The notes under the pieces: model-generated
Databases searched by the model: none
Seen by the model: the letters and a program-made list of their open reading frames with translations, nothing else
Told to the model about the DNA's origin: nothing
From: Parashewanella hymeniacidonis
GTDB taxonomy: Bacteria > Pseudomonadota > Gammaproteobacteria > Enterobacterales > Shewanellaceae
NCBI RefSeq assembly: GCF_016900895.1
Contig: NZ_JAFEUN010000052.1
Coordinates: 1 to 32,725, forward strand
Length of the DNA: 32,725 nt
Direction: 5' to 3'
In this document: positions 7,569-17,350 of the stretch, in pieces
Position numbering within the stretch: the first letter of the stretch is position 1
How the letters are laid out: each line of letters starts with the position of its first letter
Program-made: the position numbers and the translations under genes

Positions 7569-8275
7569 AAGGCTTTTTGGCAAGCAATCATGTAATTAAC
7601 GTCTAGGCTATTGGTATAGCTAAAGACTTCAGTAAGAGGGTTATATTTAACACCTAAGGCATCAAAACAACTTAACTCTGTATGTTCTGCTAATTTAATG
7701 AGCTCCGAAGGCTTAATGAATTTTGAATGATCATGAGTACCAACAGGAAGCATTTTTAGAACGTACTCAGCTCCAACAATCGCTTGAATGTATGACTTTA
7801 TATTACGATTAATCGTCGAGAAAAATACAAATCCACCAGGTTTCACCATATCGCAACACGCTTGAACAACAGAAAGTGGTTCAGGAACATGCTCAAGCAT
7901 CTCCATACATGTAATGACATCATAATGCTCACGATGGTTTTCACGATGCTCTTCAGCAGTGATTTGCAAGTATTCAATTTCTACTTGGCTTTCGAGAGCG
8001 TGAAGACGAGCAACTTCTAATGGTTCTGTACCCATATCAAGTCCTTGAACCTTAGCTCCCAACTTCGCCATTGACTCTGAAAGAATACCGCCACCACAGC
8101 CAACATCAAGAACTTGCTTACCGAAAAGACCTTGGGCTTTTTCGTCAATATAATTTAGGCGAAGTGGGTTTAATAAATGCAGTGGCTTGAACTCACCGTT
8201 TGGATCCCACCATGTTGCCGCCATACTTTCGAACTTAGCGATTTCTTCCTGATCTACATTTTGATTGTTTTGCAT
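7565..8275 (-). CDS. ubiG: ubiquinone biosynthesis O-methyltransferase
   Basis: A 236-aa SAM-dependent methyltransferase that performs the two O-methylations of ubiquinone synthesis. The N-terminal [18 protein letters not shown] and [16 protein letters not shown] are UbiG signatures, and the SAM site is LDVGCGGG (residues 57-64). ATG 8275 matches the family start; the longer ORF from 8314 adds 13 residues with no counterpart. It is divergent from gyrA, as in E. coli, with about 350 bp between starts. The downstream HAD phosphatase overlaps by four bases. Confidence 0.96.
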   Translation of the reverse strand: MQNNQNVDQEEIAKFESMAATWWDPNGEFKPLHLLNPLRLNYIDEKAQGLFGKQVLDVGCGGGILSESMAKLGAKVQGLDMGTEPLEVARLHALESQVEIEYLQITAEEHRENHREHYDVITCMEMLEHVPEPLSVVQACCDMVKPGGFVFFSTINRNIKSYIQAIVGAEYVLKMLPVGTHDHSKFIKPSELIKLAEHTELSCFDALGVKYNPLTEVFSYTNSLDVNYMIACQKAL

Positions 8276-8622
8276 GTTCAAGCCTGTTTTAAGCGATGCT
8301 AAATAGAAAGACACATTATATACCTATATATGGAATTTATTGAAAGTAACTCGTGACTAAATAGTTCGAAATATAAGCAGTTAATCAAAGAATTTTTAAC
8401 GTTAAAGCAAGACTTTATAAGACTTGCAGGTAATTCGGTCAATATCTGGTCTTTTGTAATACTTTCAGGTCTAGCAGCTTTAAATAACTGTGTTAGAATG
8501 AGTCTCTTGTACTGTTAATAAGTACACTAAGTTAGTAAAGTACGACTATAAATTAATTTTTGGGCTCGACAGTGACACGGAAGCAAGTGTCGTCAGCAAA
8601 ATATCAGGAGAGCGAGCGGTTT

Positions 8623-11319
8623 ATGACTGATCTGGCATCATCTATTTCGCCAATTAATATTGAAGATGAATTAAAAACTTCATATCTCGATTATGCGATG
8701 AGTGTAATTGTAGGTAGAGCACTACCTGATGTACGAGATGGCTTAAAGCCTGTGCATCGTCGTGTTCTATTCGCAATGAACGAATTAAAGAACGACTTTA
8801 ATAAACCTTATAAGAAGTCTGCACGTGTCGTTGGTGATGTGATCGGTAAGTATCACCCTCATGGTGATTCAGCAGTTTATGACACAATCGTTCGTTTGGC
8901 TCAGCCATTCTCAATGCGTTACACATTAGTAGACGGTCAAGGTAACTTCGGTTCTGTAGATGGAGATTCTGCAGCGGCAATGCGTTATACCGAAATTCGA
9001 ATGAAGAAGTTATCGCATGCTTTATTAGCAGATTTAGATAAAGAAACCGTCGATTACGTACCAAACTATGACGGTACAGAATTTATTCCAGCTGTTTTAC
9101 CGACAAGAGTTCCTAATCTATTGATTAATGGCTCATCAGGTATTGCGGTTGGTATGGCAACCAACATCCCACCACACAACTTAAATGAAGTTGTGCAAGG
9201 GTGTTTAGCCCTTATTGAAAATCCTGAAATTACCATCGATGAATTGATGGAATACATTCCAGGCCCTGATTTCCCAACTGCTGCGATTATTAATGGTCGA
9301 AAAGGCATTATTGATGCTTACAAAACAGGCCGTGGTCGTGCAGTAATGCGTTCACTTGCCACCGTTGAAACTGCAGATAATGGTAAAGAAACCATTATTG
9401 TTACTGAAATCCCATATCAAGTTAACAAAGCACGTTTAATCGAAAAGATTGCTGAGTTGGTTAAAGATAAGAAAATTGAAGGGATCAGTGGCCTACGCGA
9501 TGAGTCTGATAAAGACGGCATGCGTATTGTTATTGAGATTAAACGTGGTGAAGTTGGTGAAGTTGTTTTAAATAACTTATACGCACAAACTCAAATGCAA
9601 AGTTCTTTTGGTATTAACATGGTTGCATTGACAAATGGTCAGCCAAAGTTATTTAACCTAAAAGAAATGATTGAAGCGTTTGTTCTTCACCGTCGTGAAG
9701 TGGTAACGCGTCGTACAGTATACGAATTACGTAAAGCTCGTGACAGAGCTCACATTCTTGAAGCGCTTGCTGTAGCTCTTTCAAACATTGATCCTATTAT
9801 TGAGTTAATCAAAAACTCTCCAACTCCTGCTGAAGCGAAAGTAAAGCTTATTGCACAAGGTTGGGCGTTAGGTGATGTTAAAGGCATGCTTGAAAAAGCT
9901 GGTGATGATGCTGCGAGACCTGAATGGCTTGAAGATGAGTATGGCATTCGTGATGGTCAATACTATCTAACTGAGCAACAAGCACAAGCCATTCTTGAGC
10001 TTCGTTTGCATCGTTTAACCGGTCTTGAACATGACAAAATCATTGCTGAATATGAAGAACTGTTGGAACTAATTGCTGGCTTGTTACACATTCTTCGTAG
10101 TCCACAACGTTTGATGGAAGTGATTAAAGAAGAGCTTGAGCAAGTAATTGTTGAGTTTGGTGACGAACGTCGCACTGAAATTAATCAAAACGAAGTTGAT
10201 ATGAGTCTTGAAGACTTGATTAACGAAGAAGATGTTGTTGTTACGTTATCTCATACGGGATATGCGAAGTATCAACCGCTAACGGATTACCAAGCCCAAC
10301 GTCGTGGTGGTAAGGGTAAAGCGGCTACAAAAGTGAAAGACGAAGATTTCGTTGAGAAGCTGCTAGTTGCCAATACTCACGATACGATTTTGTGTTTCTC
10401 TGACTTCGGTAAGATGTATTGGTTAAAAGTTTATCAATTACCTTTAGCGAGCCGTACTGCTCGTGGACGCCCAATTGTTAACTTATTGCCTCTTCAAGAT
10501 GGTGAGCGTATTACGGCAATTTTGCCTGTGCGTGAATATTCTGAAGACAAGTATATTGTGATGGCAACCGCTCACGGTACCATTAAGAAAACTGCGTTGA
10601 CGGCATACAGTAACCCTCGCTCTAACGGTATTATTGCTGTTAACCTACGAGATGATGACCAATTGATTGGTGTTGATATTACCGAGGGTGACGATGAAAT
10701 TATGTTGTTCTCTAACGCCGGTAAAGTCGTTCGTTTCGGCGAAAAAGTTCGTGACCATGAAACGGGTGAAGTGAAGCGTGATCCTGAAACGGGTGATGAG
10801 GTACTATCCCTTCGTCCGATGGGACGTACAGCGACTGGTGTTCGTGGTATTAAGCTCGAAGATGGCCAGAAAGTTGTATCATTAATTGTTCCTAAAGATG
10901 ACGGTGACATCTTAACCGTAACTGAGAATGGTTATGGTAAGAGAACAGTATTAAGTGAGTATCCTGCTAAGAGCCGTGCGACGAAAGGCGTAGTGTCTAT
11001 CAAGGTTAGCGAACGTAACGGCGATGTTGTTGGTGCTGTTCAAGTTACTGGCCATGATGAAATCATGTTGATCAGTGATAAAGGAACCCTTGTTAGAACT
11101 CCAGCTGAAGGTGTTTCTACCATTGGCCGTAATACGCAAGGTGTTACCATCATTCGTACTGCTGAGGGTGAGAGTGTCGTTGGTTTACAACGTATTGATG
11201 AAATACAAACTGATGATGAAGAGCTTGAAGGTGAAGGTATTGAAGGCGAAGTAACAGAAGCTGAAAACACTGAAGCATCAACTGAAAGTGACTCAACAGG
11301 AACTACCCCAGAAGAATAA
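8623..11319 (+). CDS. gyrA: DNA gyrase subunit A
   Basis: An 898-aa subunit of type IIA topoisomerase. The start is ATG 8623 (MTDLA, matching the family, AGGAG upstream) rather than the TTG at 8560. The quinolone-resistance region reads GDSAVYD with S83 and D87, the wild-type susceptible residues. The catalytic R121-Y122 pair is in [10 protein letters not shown]. The C-terminal DNA-wrapping domain has the GyrA box QRRGGKG near residue 560 and ends in an acidic tail. Compared with E. coli GyrA as I recall it, there is an insert of about 20 residues (around [19 protein letters not shown]) in the C-terminal propeller. A promoter is expected in 8400-8560 (TAGAAT at 8494-8499 is a possible -10). 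Confidence 0.98.
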   Translation: MTDLASSISPINIEDELKTSYLDYAMSVIVGRALPDVRDGLKPVHRRVLFAMNELKNDFNKPYKKSARVVGDVIGKYHPHGDSAVYDTIVRLAQPFSMRYTLVDGQGNFGSVDGDSAAAMRYTEIRMKKLSHALLADLDKETVDYVPNYDGTEFIPAVLPTRVPNLLINGSSGIAVGMATNIPPHNLNEVVQGCLALIENPEITIDELMEYIPGPDFPTAAIINGRKGIIDAYKTGRGRAVMRSLATVETADNGKETIIVTEIPYQVNKARLIEKIAELVKDKKIEGISGLRDESDKDGMRIVIEIKRGEVGEVVLNNLYAQTQMQSSFGINMVALTNGQPKLFNLKEMIEAFVLHRREVVTRRTVYELRKARDRAHILEALAVALSNIDPIIELIKNSPTPAEAKVKLIAQGWALGDVKGMLEKAGDDAARPEWLEDEYGIRDGQYYLTEQQAQAILELRLHRLTGLEHDKIIAEYEELLELIAGLLHILRSPQRLMEVIKEELEQVIVEFGDERRTEINQNEVDMSLEDLINEEDVVVTLSHTGYAKYQPLTDYQAQRRGGKGKAATKVKDEDFVEKLLVANTHDTILCFSDFGKMYWLKVYQLPLASRTARGRPIVNLLPLQDGERITAILPVREYSEDKYIVMATAHGTIKKTALTAYSNPRSNGIIAVNLRDDDQLIGVDITEGDDEIMLFSNAGKVVRFGEKVRDHETGEVKRDPETGDEVLSLRPMGRTATGVRGIKLEDGQKVVSLIVPKDDGDILTVTENGYGKRTVLSEYPAKSRATKGVVSIKVSERNGDVVGAVQVTGHDEIMLISDKGTLVRTPAEGVSTIGRNTQGVTIIRTAEGESVVGLQRIDEIQTDDEELEGEGIEGEVTEAENTEASTESDSTGTTPEE

Positions 11320-11332
11320 GTAATCTACAATT

Positions 11333-11362
11333 AAAGAGCGCCTTGTTTGGCGCTCTTTTTTT
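11333..11362 (+). terminator. rho-independent terminator of gyrA
   Basis: AAAGAGCGCC pairs with GGCGCTCTTT across a TTGTTT loop, followed by a T-run to 11362. It starts 13 bp after the gyrA stop and separates gyrA from serC. Confidence 0.92.
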
Positions 11363-11390
11363 ACCTGAAATAGAACAATGAGGTAAAGGA

Positions 11391-12482
11391 ATGACTAAGG
11401 TTTTCAATTTCTGTGCTGGTCCTGCAATGATCCCAGAGCCAGTTTTAAAAAAGGCACAATCAGAACTTTTAGATTGGAATGGACTCGGTACATCAGTAAT
11501 GGAAGTGAGCCACCGAGGTGCTCCTTTTAAAGCTCTTGCAATACAAGCGGAATTAGATTTACGTGAACTGATGAATATTCCTGATAATTACCATGTATTA
11601 TTTATGCATGGTGGTGGTCGGGCTCAGTTTGCTGCTGTTGTGAATAATTTTCTTGGTAATGGTGGTAAAGCCCTATATTTAAACTCAGGAATTTGGTCAA
11701 GAATTGCAGAAGATGAAGCAAAACGATTAACATCAGATGTGCAAATCGATTCGATTGATATCGTTAATAAGGTTAACGGCTGTAGTCAGGTAGAGCTGCC
11801 AGATTTCGATGAAATAGACGGCGATTATCGATATTTACATTATTGCCCTAATGAAACAGTAGATGGTATCGAAATTTTTGATGATATTGATTGTCCATGG
11901 CCTGTTATTGCAGATATGTCGTCGAACATCCTATCTCGTGAAATGGATGTTTCAAAGTTTGCAGTTATCTATGCGGGAGCGCAAAAGAACATAGGTCCAT
12001 CAGGTTTATCGATTGCTATTGTTCGAGATGATATGTTGAAACTGCCATTCTTACCACAGGCGACGATCTACGATTATCGTGCTCAGGTGAAAGACGAGTC
12101 AATGTATAATACACCTCCAACTTTCGCTTGGTACTTAGCAGCTGAAGTCTTTAAATGGCTAAAGTCAATAGGTGGTGTAAAAGCAATCGAAAAGCATAAT
12201 CGTGATAAAGCCGCATTACTCTACGATGCTATTGATACTGTAAATGGTTTTTATAACGATGTTCATGCAAATAACCGTTCATTAATGAATGTGACTTTTA
12301 AACTTAATGATGACAGTCAAAGTGATGAGTTTATTAAAAAGTCTGAAGCTGAAAATTTAGTCGCACTGAAAGGTCATCGATTTGTGGGAGGTATGCGTGC
12401 AAGTATCTATAATGCGATGCCAAAAGCAGGTGTGGAAAAACTTGTTTCATTTTTAAAAACGTTCTATACCCATGATACTTGA
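11391..12482 (+). CDS. serC: phosphoserine aminotransferase
   Basis: A 363-aa class V PLP aminotransferase of serine biosynthesis (3-phosphohydroxypyruvate to phosphoserine; also acts in pyridoxal phosphate synthesis). The N-terminus [15 protein letters not shown] and the PLP lysine K199 in [12 protein letters not shown] (E. coli K198) are diagnostic. GAGGT lies seven bases before ATG 11391. In E. coli serC is cotranscribed with aroA, but here about 3.4 kb separates them. The last five codons and the stop (YTHDT, stop) lie inside the left terminal inverted repeat of structured element R2, yet total length is normal. Confidence 0.97.
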   Translation: MTKVFNFCAGPAMIPEPVLKKAQSELLDWNGLGTSVMEVSHRGAPFKALAIQAELDLRELMNIPDNYHVLFMHGGGRAQFAAVVNNFLGNGGKALYLNSGIWSRIAEDEAKRLTSDVQIDSIDIVNKVNGCSQVELPDFDEIDGDYRYLHYCPNETVDGIEIFDDIDCPWPVIADMSSNILSREMDVSKFAVIYAGAQKNIGPSGLSIAIVRDDMLKLPFLPQATIYDYRAQVKDESMYNTPPTFAWYLAAEVFKWLKSIGGVKAIEKHNRDKAALLYDAIDTVNGFYNDVHANNRSLMNVTFKLNDDSQSDEFIKKSEAENLVALKGHRFVGGMRASIYNAMPKAGVEKLVSFLKTFYTHDT

Positions 12483-12730
12483 AGATGCATGTTTCAGGAC
12501 TTTCTCAGCGCCAATTCTTTGAGGCGCATTAGCGAAGGAATATCGGGATTCTTCCGAGCTAATGTAACAAAGAAGAATTGTCGCTGAGAAGTCCACGCAG
12601 TGCGAGTTGCACAGCGTGTTACTCTGTGTTGCCAGTGCTAACAATAGCTCACTATTGCCGCACACTGTCGCCTTGATTAACAAGCTGTGCATTCTCGCTG
12701 AAATCGAGCATCTTCAGGTATCATGGGTAT
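12466..12730. repeat. structured intergenic element R2 with 23-bp terminal inverted repeats
   Basis: A 265-bp element bounded by an inverted repeat at 12466-12488 and 12708-12730 (22 of 23 match, e.g. CATGATACTTGAAGATGC against GCATCTTCAGGTATCATG). Inside are a long imperfect hairpin (12497-12521 with 12568-12594, sharing TTCTCAGCG and CAATTCTT) that encloses a second stem (ATTAGC...GCTAAT), and a right half with CAATAG/CTATTG. The right half (CTATTGCCGCAC...GCCTTGATTAAC) matches element R1. It overlaps the serC stop and accounts for most of the 308-bp gap before the next gene; 12731-12790 is AT-rich promoter-like sequence. It has no credible ORF. Confidence 0.75.
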
Positions 12731-12790
12731 AATTTAACGTATTCTCAATTATTAGCTATAGTTTTTATATGATTTTTTAATTTAATTTGA

Positions 12791-13705
12791 ATGATAATGA
12801 AAACTATAGTTAAAACTTGTTTGTTCTCTTTATTTATATGGGTAACTTTAGCAGGATGCGATGATACTGATGTATTCTTAAAAAAAGAAGAAAAACCATC
12901 TGCAGTTTTTGGTGGTGGTCCCATTTACATAACACCTTCAACCTCTTTACCTGAGCTAAAAAGATCAGGATTTGGGACACTCATCAACTGGACTATCCAT
13001 GTACATGAAAATGGTGACTTAAATTTCAATGAAGAGTTTGCTATTATTTCTGATGGTGCTTATATAGGAAACCAAACTTATCCTAACTATTCTAGTAATC
13101 TCAACAGCCTAAGTGAGCCTGATTCCAGTATTGTAAGGCTCGAATTTGGCTTAAGTGCCGCTGGCTCTCCGACTTATTCGAATATCAAAGCTTTAGTAAA
13201 TTGTTCTGAAGCATATTGTGGTACAGGAAGAGGAAGTATTCTTTACAAGAATTTTAAAGCACTGAAAGATAAATTTCCCTCACTGGTAGCACTCAATAAT
13301 GATGATGAATCAGAGTATGATCTTGAGTCATCTGTGGCATTTCATAAAATGCTGGCAGATCTTGAAATTAAAACTACGATCGTTCCATATGCATTAAAAG
13401 AGTTCTGGAAAAGCTTAGTTGTAGAGCTTAATCAATACAAAGCAGGCACAGTTGATAGAGTTTACTTACAAGCTTATGACGGCGGAACTGGAAATGACCC
13501 ATGTTCGTGGGACTTTGGTGTTGCAGTTTATCCTGGATTATCTTCATCAACGAAAAATCCCGAAGAAGTTGCTGAACAATTAAAAAATTGGAAAATGAAT
13601 TGCCCAAATACTGTGAAGGGCGGCTTCATGTGGCTTTACGATGACTTTCAAAATAGTGCGTTAGTCGAAGAGTATGCCCATGAAATTAATGAGGTGTTCA
13701 AGTAA
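12791..13705 (+). CDS. lipoprotein with a probable GH18-like TIM-barrel domain
   Basis: A 304-aa predicted lipoprotein: signal peptide, lipobox LAGC with C23, then a charged linker. The rest has the look of a chitinase-like barrel: an early strand GFGTLINWTIHV, the acidic strand end LNNDDESEYD (168-177) at the place of the GH18 catalytic DxxDxDxE, DRVYLQAYDGG (222-232) resembling the QxxYD strand, and GGFMWLYDDF (277-286) like the final strand. The DxxDxDxE spacing is not exact, so catalytic activity is uncertain. Two in-frame ATGs (12791, 12797) exist, without a clear Shine-Dalgarno. It stands alone between element R2 and the convergent mnmD. Confidence 0.6.
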   Translation: MIMKTIVKTCLFSLFIWVTLAGCDDTDVFLKKEEKPSAVFGGGPIYITPSTSLPELKRSGFGTLINWTIHVHENGDLNFNEEFAIISDGAYIGNQTYPNYSSNLNSLSEPDSSIVRLEFGLSAAGSPTYSNIKALVNCSEAYCGTGRGSILYKNFKALKDKFPSLVALNNDDESEYDLESSVAFHKMLADLEIKTTIVPYALKEFWKSLVVELNQYKAGTVDRVYLQAYDGGTGNDPCSWDFGVAVYPGLSSSTKNPEEVAEQLKNWKMNCPNTVKGGFMWLYDDFQNSALVEEYAHEINEVFK

Positions 13706-13721
13706 GTAATAGGTATTACTT
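13704..13721. terminator. weak hairpin between convergent genes
   Basis: AAGTAAT-AGGT-ATTACTT, a 7-bp AT-rich stem overlapping the lipoprotein stop and lying just before the end of mnmD. It has no good U-run in either direction and is only a candidate shared terminator. Confidence 0.3.
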
Positions 13722-13728
13722 TCTGTCA

Positions 13729-14424
13729 TTAAAGAGTTTTTTGTTTCCATGCTCTCGTCATCTCTTTTCTACCCATTGGGCCTTCAATTTGGTCGAGCTT
13801 AAAGCCAAGAGATTTGAGATCTCTCTTGAATTGACCATTGGCACAATAAGTCACAATCAACCCATCATCTTTCAACAAGGACTTACACTTTTGTAATGTT
13901 TTGATGTGCCATGCATCTGGTTGCTTACTTGGGGCAAAAGCATCATAAAAAATAATATCAAAAGGTGAGGTCGTTTCAGGTAAATCTTCTAGCTTTGACT
14001 TTACTTTATGCAGTCGAAAACTGGATGTAAGCTGCTCTTCAGTATTCCACTGAGCTTGATGAATTTTTGAAAAATATACATTAAGTTCATTGTTGAATAT
14101 CTTTCCATGATTAAGTGAGTCAATGATATCGAATGGGAGAGGACAAGGCTCAGTGGATACATAGTCAATATGAATTCCAGATTGAATGGATTCTTTTAGT
14201 GTTAGGACTGTATTTAAGCCCGTGCCAAAACCGAATTCTAATATTCTAATTAGGGTGTGTGATTGAGTTTGCTTCGAGGCTAAAAAATAACGAAAGCCAT
14301 TTTCAATATAAACGAATTCTGACTCCGTCAGGGCACCGTTATATGCATGGTATGATTCATCGAGTTTATTATTATAAACCGTATGTGAACCATCTTTAGT
14401 AAGTAATAATTCAACTTTCGACAT
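13729..14424 (-). CDS. mnmD: stand-alone tRNA 5-methylaminomethyl-2-thiouridine methyltransferase (MnmD)
   Basis: A 231-aa Rossmann methyltransferase of the DUF752/MnmD family. It makes the final methylation to mnm5(s2)U34 in the wobble position of tRNAs for Lys, Glu, Gln and others. SAM site LEFGFGTGLNT (62-72), active-site region YDAFAPSKQPDAW (160-172) and the C-terminal GRKEMTRAW (218-226) are characteristic. In most gammaproteobacteria this domain is fused to the FAD domain MnmC1. Here the protein ends after the methyltransferase, as in Bacteroidetes and Firmicutes, and the N-terminus DESYHAYNGALTES is close to the Bacteroidetes form (HYHS-HGAI-ES, from memory). It lies 54 bp downstream of the aminotransferase gene on the same strand. 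Confidence 0.85.
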   Translation of the reverse strand: MSKVELLLTKDGSHTVYNNKLDESYHAYNGALTESEFVYIENGFRYFLASKQTQSHTLIRILEFGFGTGLNTVLTLKESIQSGIHIDYVSTEPCPLPFDIIDSLNHGKIFNNELNVYFSKIHQAQWNTEEQLTSSFRLHKVKSKLEDLPETTSPFDIIFYDAFAPSKQPDAWHIKTLQKCKSLLKDDGLIVTYCANGQFKRDLKSLGFKLDQIEGPMGRKEMTRAWKQKTL

Positions 14425-14449
14425 GGAAAACTGGATTTAAATTAAATTT

Positions 14450-14467
14450 GAGAGGCCAAAGCCTCTC
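14450..14467 (-). terminator. terminator-like hairpin after the aminotransferase gene
   Basis: GAGAGGC and GCCTCTC pair across a short loop, followed on the minus strand by AAATTTAATTT. It starts about 10 bp after the aminotransferase stop and may reduce read-through into mnmD. Confidence 0.6.
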
Positions 14468-14477
14468 ATTAATGGAA

Positions 14478-15668
14478 TTATATAACTTTTGCTACTGAAT
14501 CTGCGATGTAACTGACATTATCTTCAGTGATGCCAGCGATACTGATACGACTCGAGTCGACCATATATATACTAAACTCATCTTTTAATTGAGTAACTTG
14601 AGCTTGATTTACACCTAAGAAAGAAAACATACCTTTTTGATTGGCTATAAAGCTAAAATCACGGTCACTTTGCTTAGCATGTAATGCATCAACTAAAATT
14701 TTACGATTACCGTTGATACGGTCACGCATCACTTTTAATTCATCTAGCCATTGTTGGTTAAGTTCAGACGAGCCAAGAATCGTTTCTACAATAGCCGCAC
14801 CATGTGCAGGTGGCATTGAATATAAACAACGTACAACATAGAGTAAAACAGAAAATGCGATATCAGCTTGTGCAGTATTTTTACTAATAATGGAACATGA
14901 ACCGATACGTTCACGATATAAGCCAAAGTTTTTAGAACATGAGCTGCATAAAATCATATTTTCAACAGCTGCAGCCATTTTACGCACACCGTATGCATCT
15001 TCAACTTCATTAATACCGAAGCCTTGGTAGGCCATATCAATAAGTGGAGTAAAGCCAACGTCTCTCGTTAGTGCGACAACTTGATCCCATTGGGCTTTAG
15101 TCAAGTCCATACCACTAGGGTTATGGCAACATGCGTGTAAAAGCACAAAGTCATCTTTACTGACTTGCTTTAGGCATTCAATCATTTCATTGAACTTGAG
15201 CGTTTTGTTGTCGTAATCGTAATACGGATAAACTTTAACGGTTAAACCCGCAGTTTCAAATAAACCTGTATGGTTTGCCCAAGTTGGGTCACTTACCCAA
15301 ATCACTGCATTTTTTTTACAGCGGGTGATGAAGTCTGCTGCTACACGTAAAGCGCCAGTACCACCAGGAGTGGAAACAGTACGTACACGGTTTGAATCAA
15401 TGACTTGATGATCTGCACCAAAATTAAGTTCAGTGATTAAGCTATTGAAATCTTGTGATCCCGTTGGACCAATATAAACTTTAGTTTCTTCAGTCTTAAG
15501 GCGATGTGCTTCAGCCGTTTTCACACATTCAAGAATTGGCGTATGACCTTGAGGATCTTTATAAACACCGACACCTAAATCAACTTTGGAAGGGTTAGGA
15601 TCTTGTCGATATTGGTTGAGTAATCCAAGAATGGAATCAGCAGGTAAAGGGCTAAGGTTTTCAAACAT
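14478..15668 (-). CDS. aspartate/aromatic amino acid aminotransferase (AspC/TyrB family)
   Basis: A 396-aa class I PLP aminotransferase that moves amino groups between aspartate or aromatic amino acids and 2-oxoglutarate. The PLP lysine is K246 in SCSKNFGLYRERIG (same number as E. coli AspC). YIGPTGSQDFN, DPTWANHTGLF and HACCHNPSG are family blocks. AspC and TyrB cannot be told apart by eye, so no symbol is given. It is transcribed divergently from aroA; the 214-bp shared region has a TyrR-like site. That context fits the last step of phenylalanine/tyrosine synthesis. AGGT lies ten bases before ATG 15668. Confidence 0.93.
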   Translation of the reverse strand: MFENLSPLPADSILGLLNQYRQDPNPSKVDLGVGVYKDPQGHTPILECVKTAEAHRLKTEETKVYIGPTGSQDFNSLITELNFGADHQVIDSNRVRTVSTPGGTGALRVAADFITRCKKNAVIWVSDPTWANHTGLFETAGLTVKVYPYYDYDNKTLKFNEMIECLKQVSKDDFVLLHACCHNPSGMDLTKAQWDQVVALTRDVGFTPLIDMAYQGFGINEVEDAYGVRKMAAAVENMILCSSCSKNFGLYRERIGSCSIISKNTAQADIAFSVLLYVVRCLYSMPPAHGAAIVETILGSSELNQQWLDELKVMRDRINGNRKILVDALHAKQSDRDFSFIANQKGMFSFLGVNQAQVTQLKDEFSIYMVDSSRISIAGITEDNVSYIADSVAKVI

Positions 15669-15790
15669 CTTTAATGTTACCTATATTTTTATTGTGCATA
15701 TTTACACTAAGCTTAACATATACGATCTTTTGCTAATAGATGGTCTTCTATTGTCGATTAGATAATTAATACAACTGACTGGCTAAAGAT

Positions 15791-15838
15791 TGTGCTTGAT
15801 TGTTTACAAATCACTTGCACCTATAGAATACATAGGTG
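15791..15838 (+). promoter_or_regulatory. putative aroA promoter with TyrR-like and palindromic sites
   Basis: TTGTTT (15800-15805) and TATAGA (15822-15827), spaced 16 bp, are a plausible promoter. TGTGCTTGATTGTTTACA (15791-15808) fits the TyrR box TGTAAA-N6-TTTACA at 9 of 12 positions, and CACCTAT-N7-ATAGGTG (15818-15838) is a perfect inverted repeat over the -10. Assignments are by eye. Confidence 0.4.
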
Positions 15839-15882
15839 ATTCTTAAGCTCTCCTGTTTCTAATCTAACAAACATTATCGAAT

Positions 15883-17172
15883 ATGAAACAACTTAAGTTA
15901 GATCAAATCACCAAAGTAAATGGTGAGATCAACATTCCTGGCTCTAAAAGTATTTCTAATCGTGCGCTTCTTTTAGCCGCTTTAGCTGAAGGCACAACTA
16001 AGCTTACTAATTTACTAGATTCAGATGATATTCGATATATGCTGCGTGCACTTAAGCAATTAGGTGTGAATTACCATTTGAGCGACAACAATACTGTTTG
16101 TGAAGTTCAAGGCTTGGGTAAGAGTTTAAGCGCAGAAAATGCGCAAGAGTTATACCTTGGCAATGCTGGCACAGCAATGCGACCACTCTGTGCAGCTTTG
16201 ACGTTAGGTAAAGGCGAATTTGTGTTAACCGGCGAACCAAGGATGGAAGAGCGTCCAATTAAAGATTTGGTTGATGCTTTGTTGCCACTAGGGGCGCAAG
16301 TTGAGTATTTGAAAAATGAGGGCTATCCACCAATAAAAATTGAAGCTGATGGATTAAACGGTGGCGAAGTAAATATTTCTGGTTCTTTATCTAGCCAATT
16401 CCTTACGGCTTTGTTGATGACCGCACCAATGGCTAAATCTGATATCACTATTAACGTGATTGATGAATTAGTTTCTAAACCTTATATCGATATCACCTTA
16501 GCCTTAATGGCTCGTTTTGGAATTGAAGTTGAAAACGAAAGTTATCAGCGCTTCATTATCAAAGGTGGTCAATCCTATCAATCACCTCGTGAGTTTTTTG
16601 TTGAAGGTGATGCATCTTCGGCATCATATTTTTTAGCTGCTGGGGCAATTCAAGGTGGTACCGTTAAGGTAACGGGCGTTGGTAAAGACAGTATTCAAGG
16701 CGATACTGGTTTTGCACACGTACTTGAGGATATGGGCGCAAAAATCGAATGGGGTAGAGATTACATTAAAGCTTCGAAAGGTGAGCTTAAAGCAGTAGAC
16801 TTTGATGCCAACCATATTCCTGACGCTGCAATGACGATTGCAACGGCTGCATTATTTGCCAAAGGCACGACAAAAATCCGTAATATTTACAACTGGCGTA
16901 TTAAAGAAACTGACCGATTAGCGGCAATGGCTACTGAGCTGCAGAAAGTCGGTGCAAAAGTCGTTGAAGGTTATGACTTTATAGAAGTTACAGCACCTAA
17001 AGAGATAACGCACGCAGAAATCGATACTTATAATGATCACCGTATTGCTATGTGCTTTTCATTAGTAGCTTTTGATCGTGTAGGTGTAACTATTAATGAC
17101 CCAGATTGTACTGTGAAAACATTTCCAACATATTTTTCTGAATTGAAAACGCTAGTGAAAAATGGTGATTAA
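15883..17172 (+). CDS. aroA: 3-phosphoshikimate 1-carboxyvinyltransferase (EPSP synthase), class I
   Basis: A 429-aa enzyme of the shikimate pathway (shikimate 3-phosphate + PEP to EPSP); E. coli has 427. [20 protein letters not shown] (19-38) holds the substrate-binding Lys K22; [11 protein letters not shown] and [10 protein letters not shown] are the class I PEP-site motifs, with the glyphosate-sensitive form of the NAGTAMRP loop. The C-terminal [10 protein letters not shown] is conserved. It is the first gene of the aroA-cmk-rpsA-ihfB series; a 178-bp gap before cmk suggests a second promoter there. Confidence 0.97.
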   Translation: MKQLKLDQITKVNGEINIPGSKSISNRALLLAALAEGTTKLTNLLDSDDIRYMLRALKQLGVNYHLSDNNTVCEVQGLGKSLSAENAQELYLGNAGTAMRPLCAALTLGKGEFVLTGEPRMEERPIKDLVDALLPLGAQVEYLKNEGYPPIKIEADGLNGGEVNISGSLSSQFLTALLMTAPMAKSDITINVIDELVSKPYIDITLALMARFGIEVENESYQRFIIKGGQSYQSPREFFVEGDASSASYFLAAGAIQGGTVKVTGVGKDSIQGDTGFAHVLEDMGAKIEWGRDYIKASKGELKAVDFDANHIPDAAMTIATAALFAKGTTKIRNIYNWRIKETDRLAAMATELQKVGAKVVEGYDFIEVTAPKEITHAEIDTYNDHRIAMCFSLVAFDRVGVTINDPDCTVKTFPTYFSELKTLVKNGD

Positions 17173-17350
17173 TCTACAATCAGTGACATAACACGCTGTT
17201 TTATTAAAATCTTCTGATTTTATAAGAATGATCATGTAAAATGCCTGCGCTTAATTTCGTGGGTATTTTTTTGAACTAAACTAAATTTTCTAAATCTAGT
17301 TCTATGTTAAGAATTAACTATCATGAATGATGTATTCTTTTGGAGGATTT

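Noticed and set aside
8560-8622. N-terminal extension of GyrA from a TTG start
   Set aside because: The family begins at MTDLA; the ATG at 8623 has an upstream AGGAG.
12453-12692. 79-codon minus-strand ORF through element R2
   Set aside because: It covers the inverted repeats and hairpins of the repeat element and the end of serC; the reading frame is a by-product of the palindrome.
17205-17222. Terminator after aroA
   Set aside because: TAAAATC-TTCT-GATTTTA is AT-rich and not followed by a T-run; chance is likely in this base composition.
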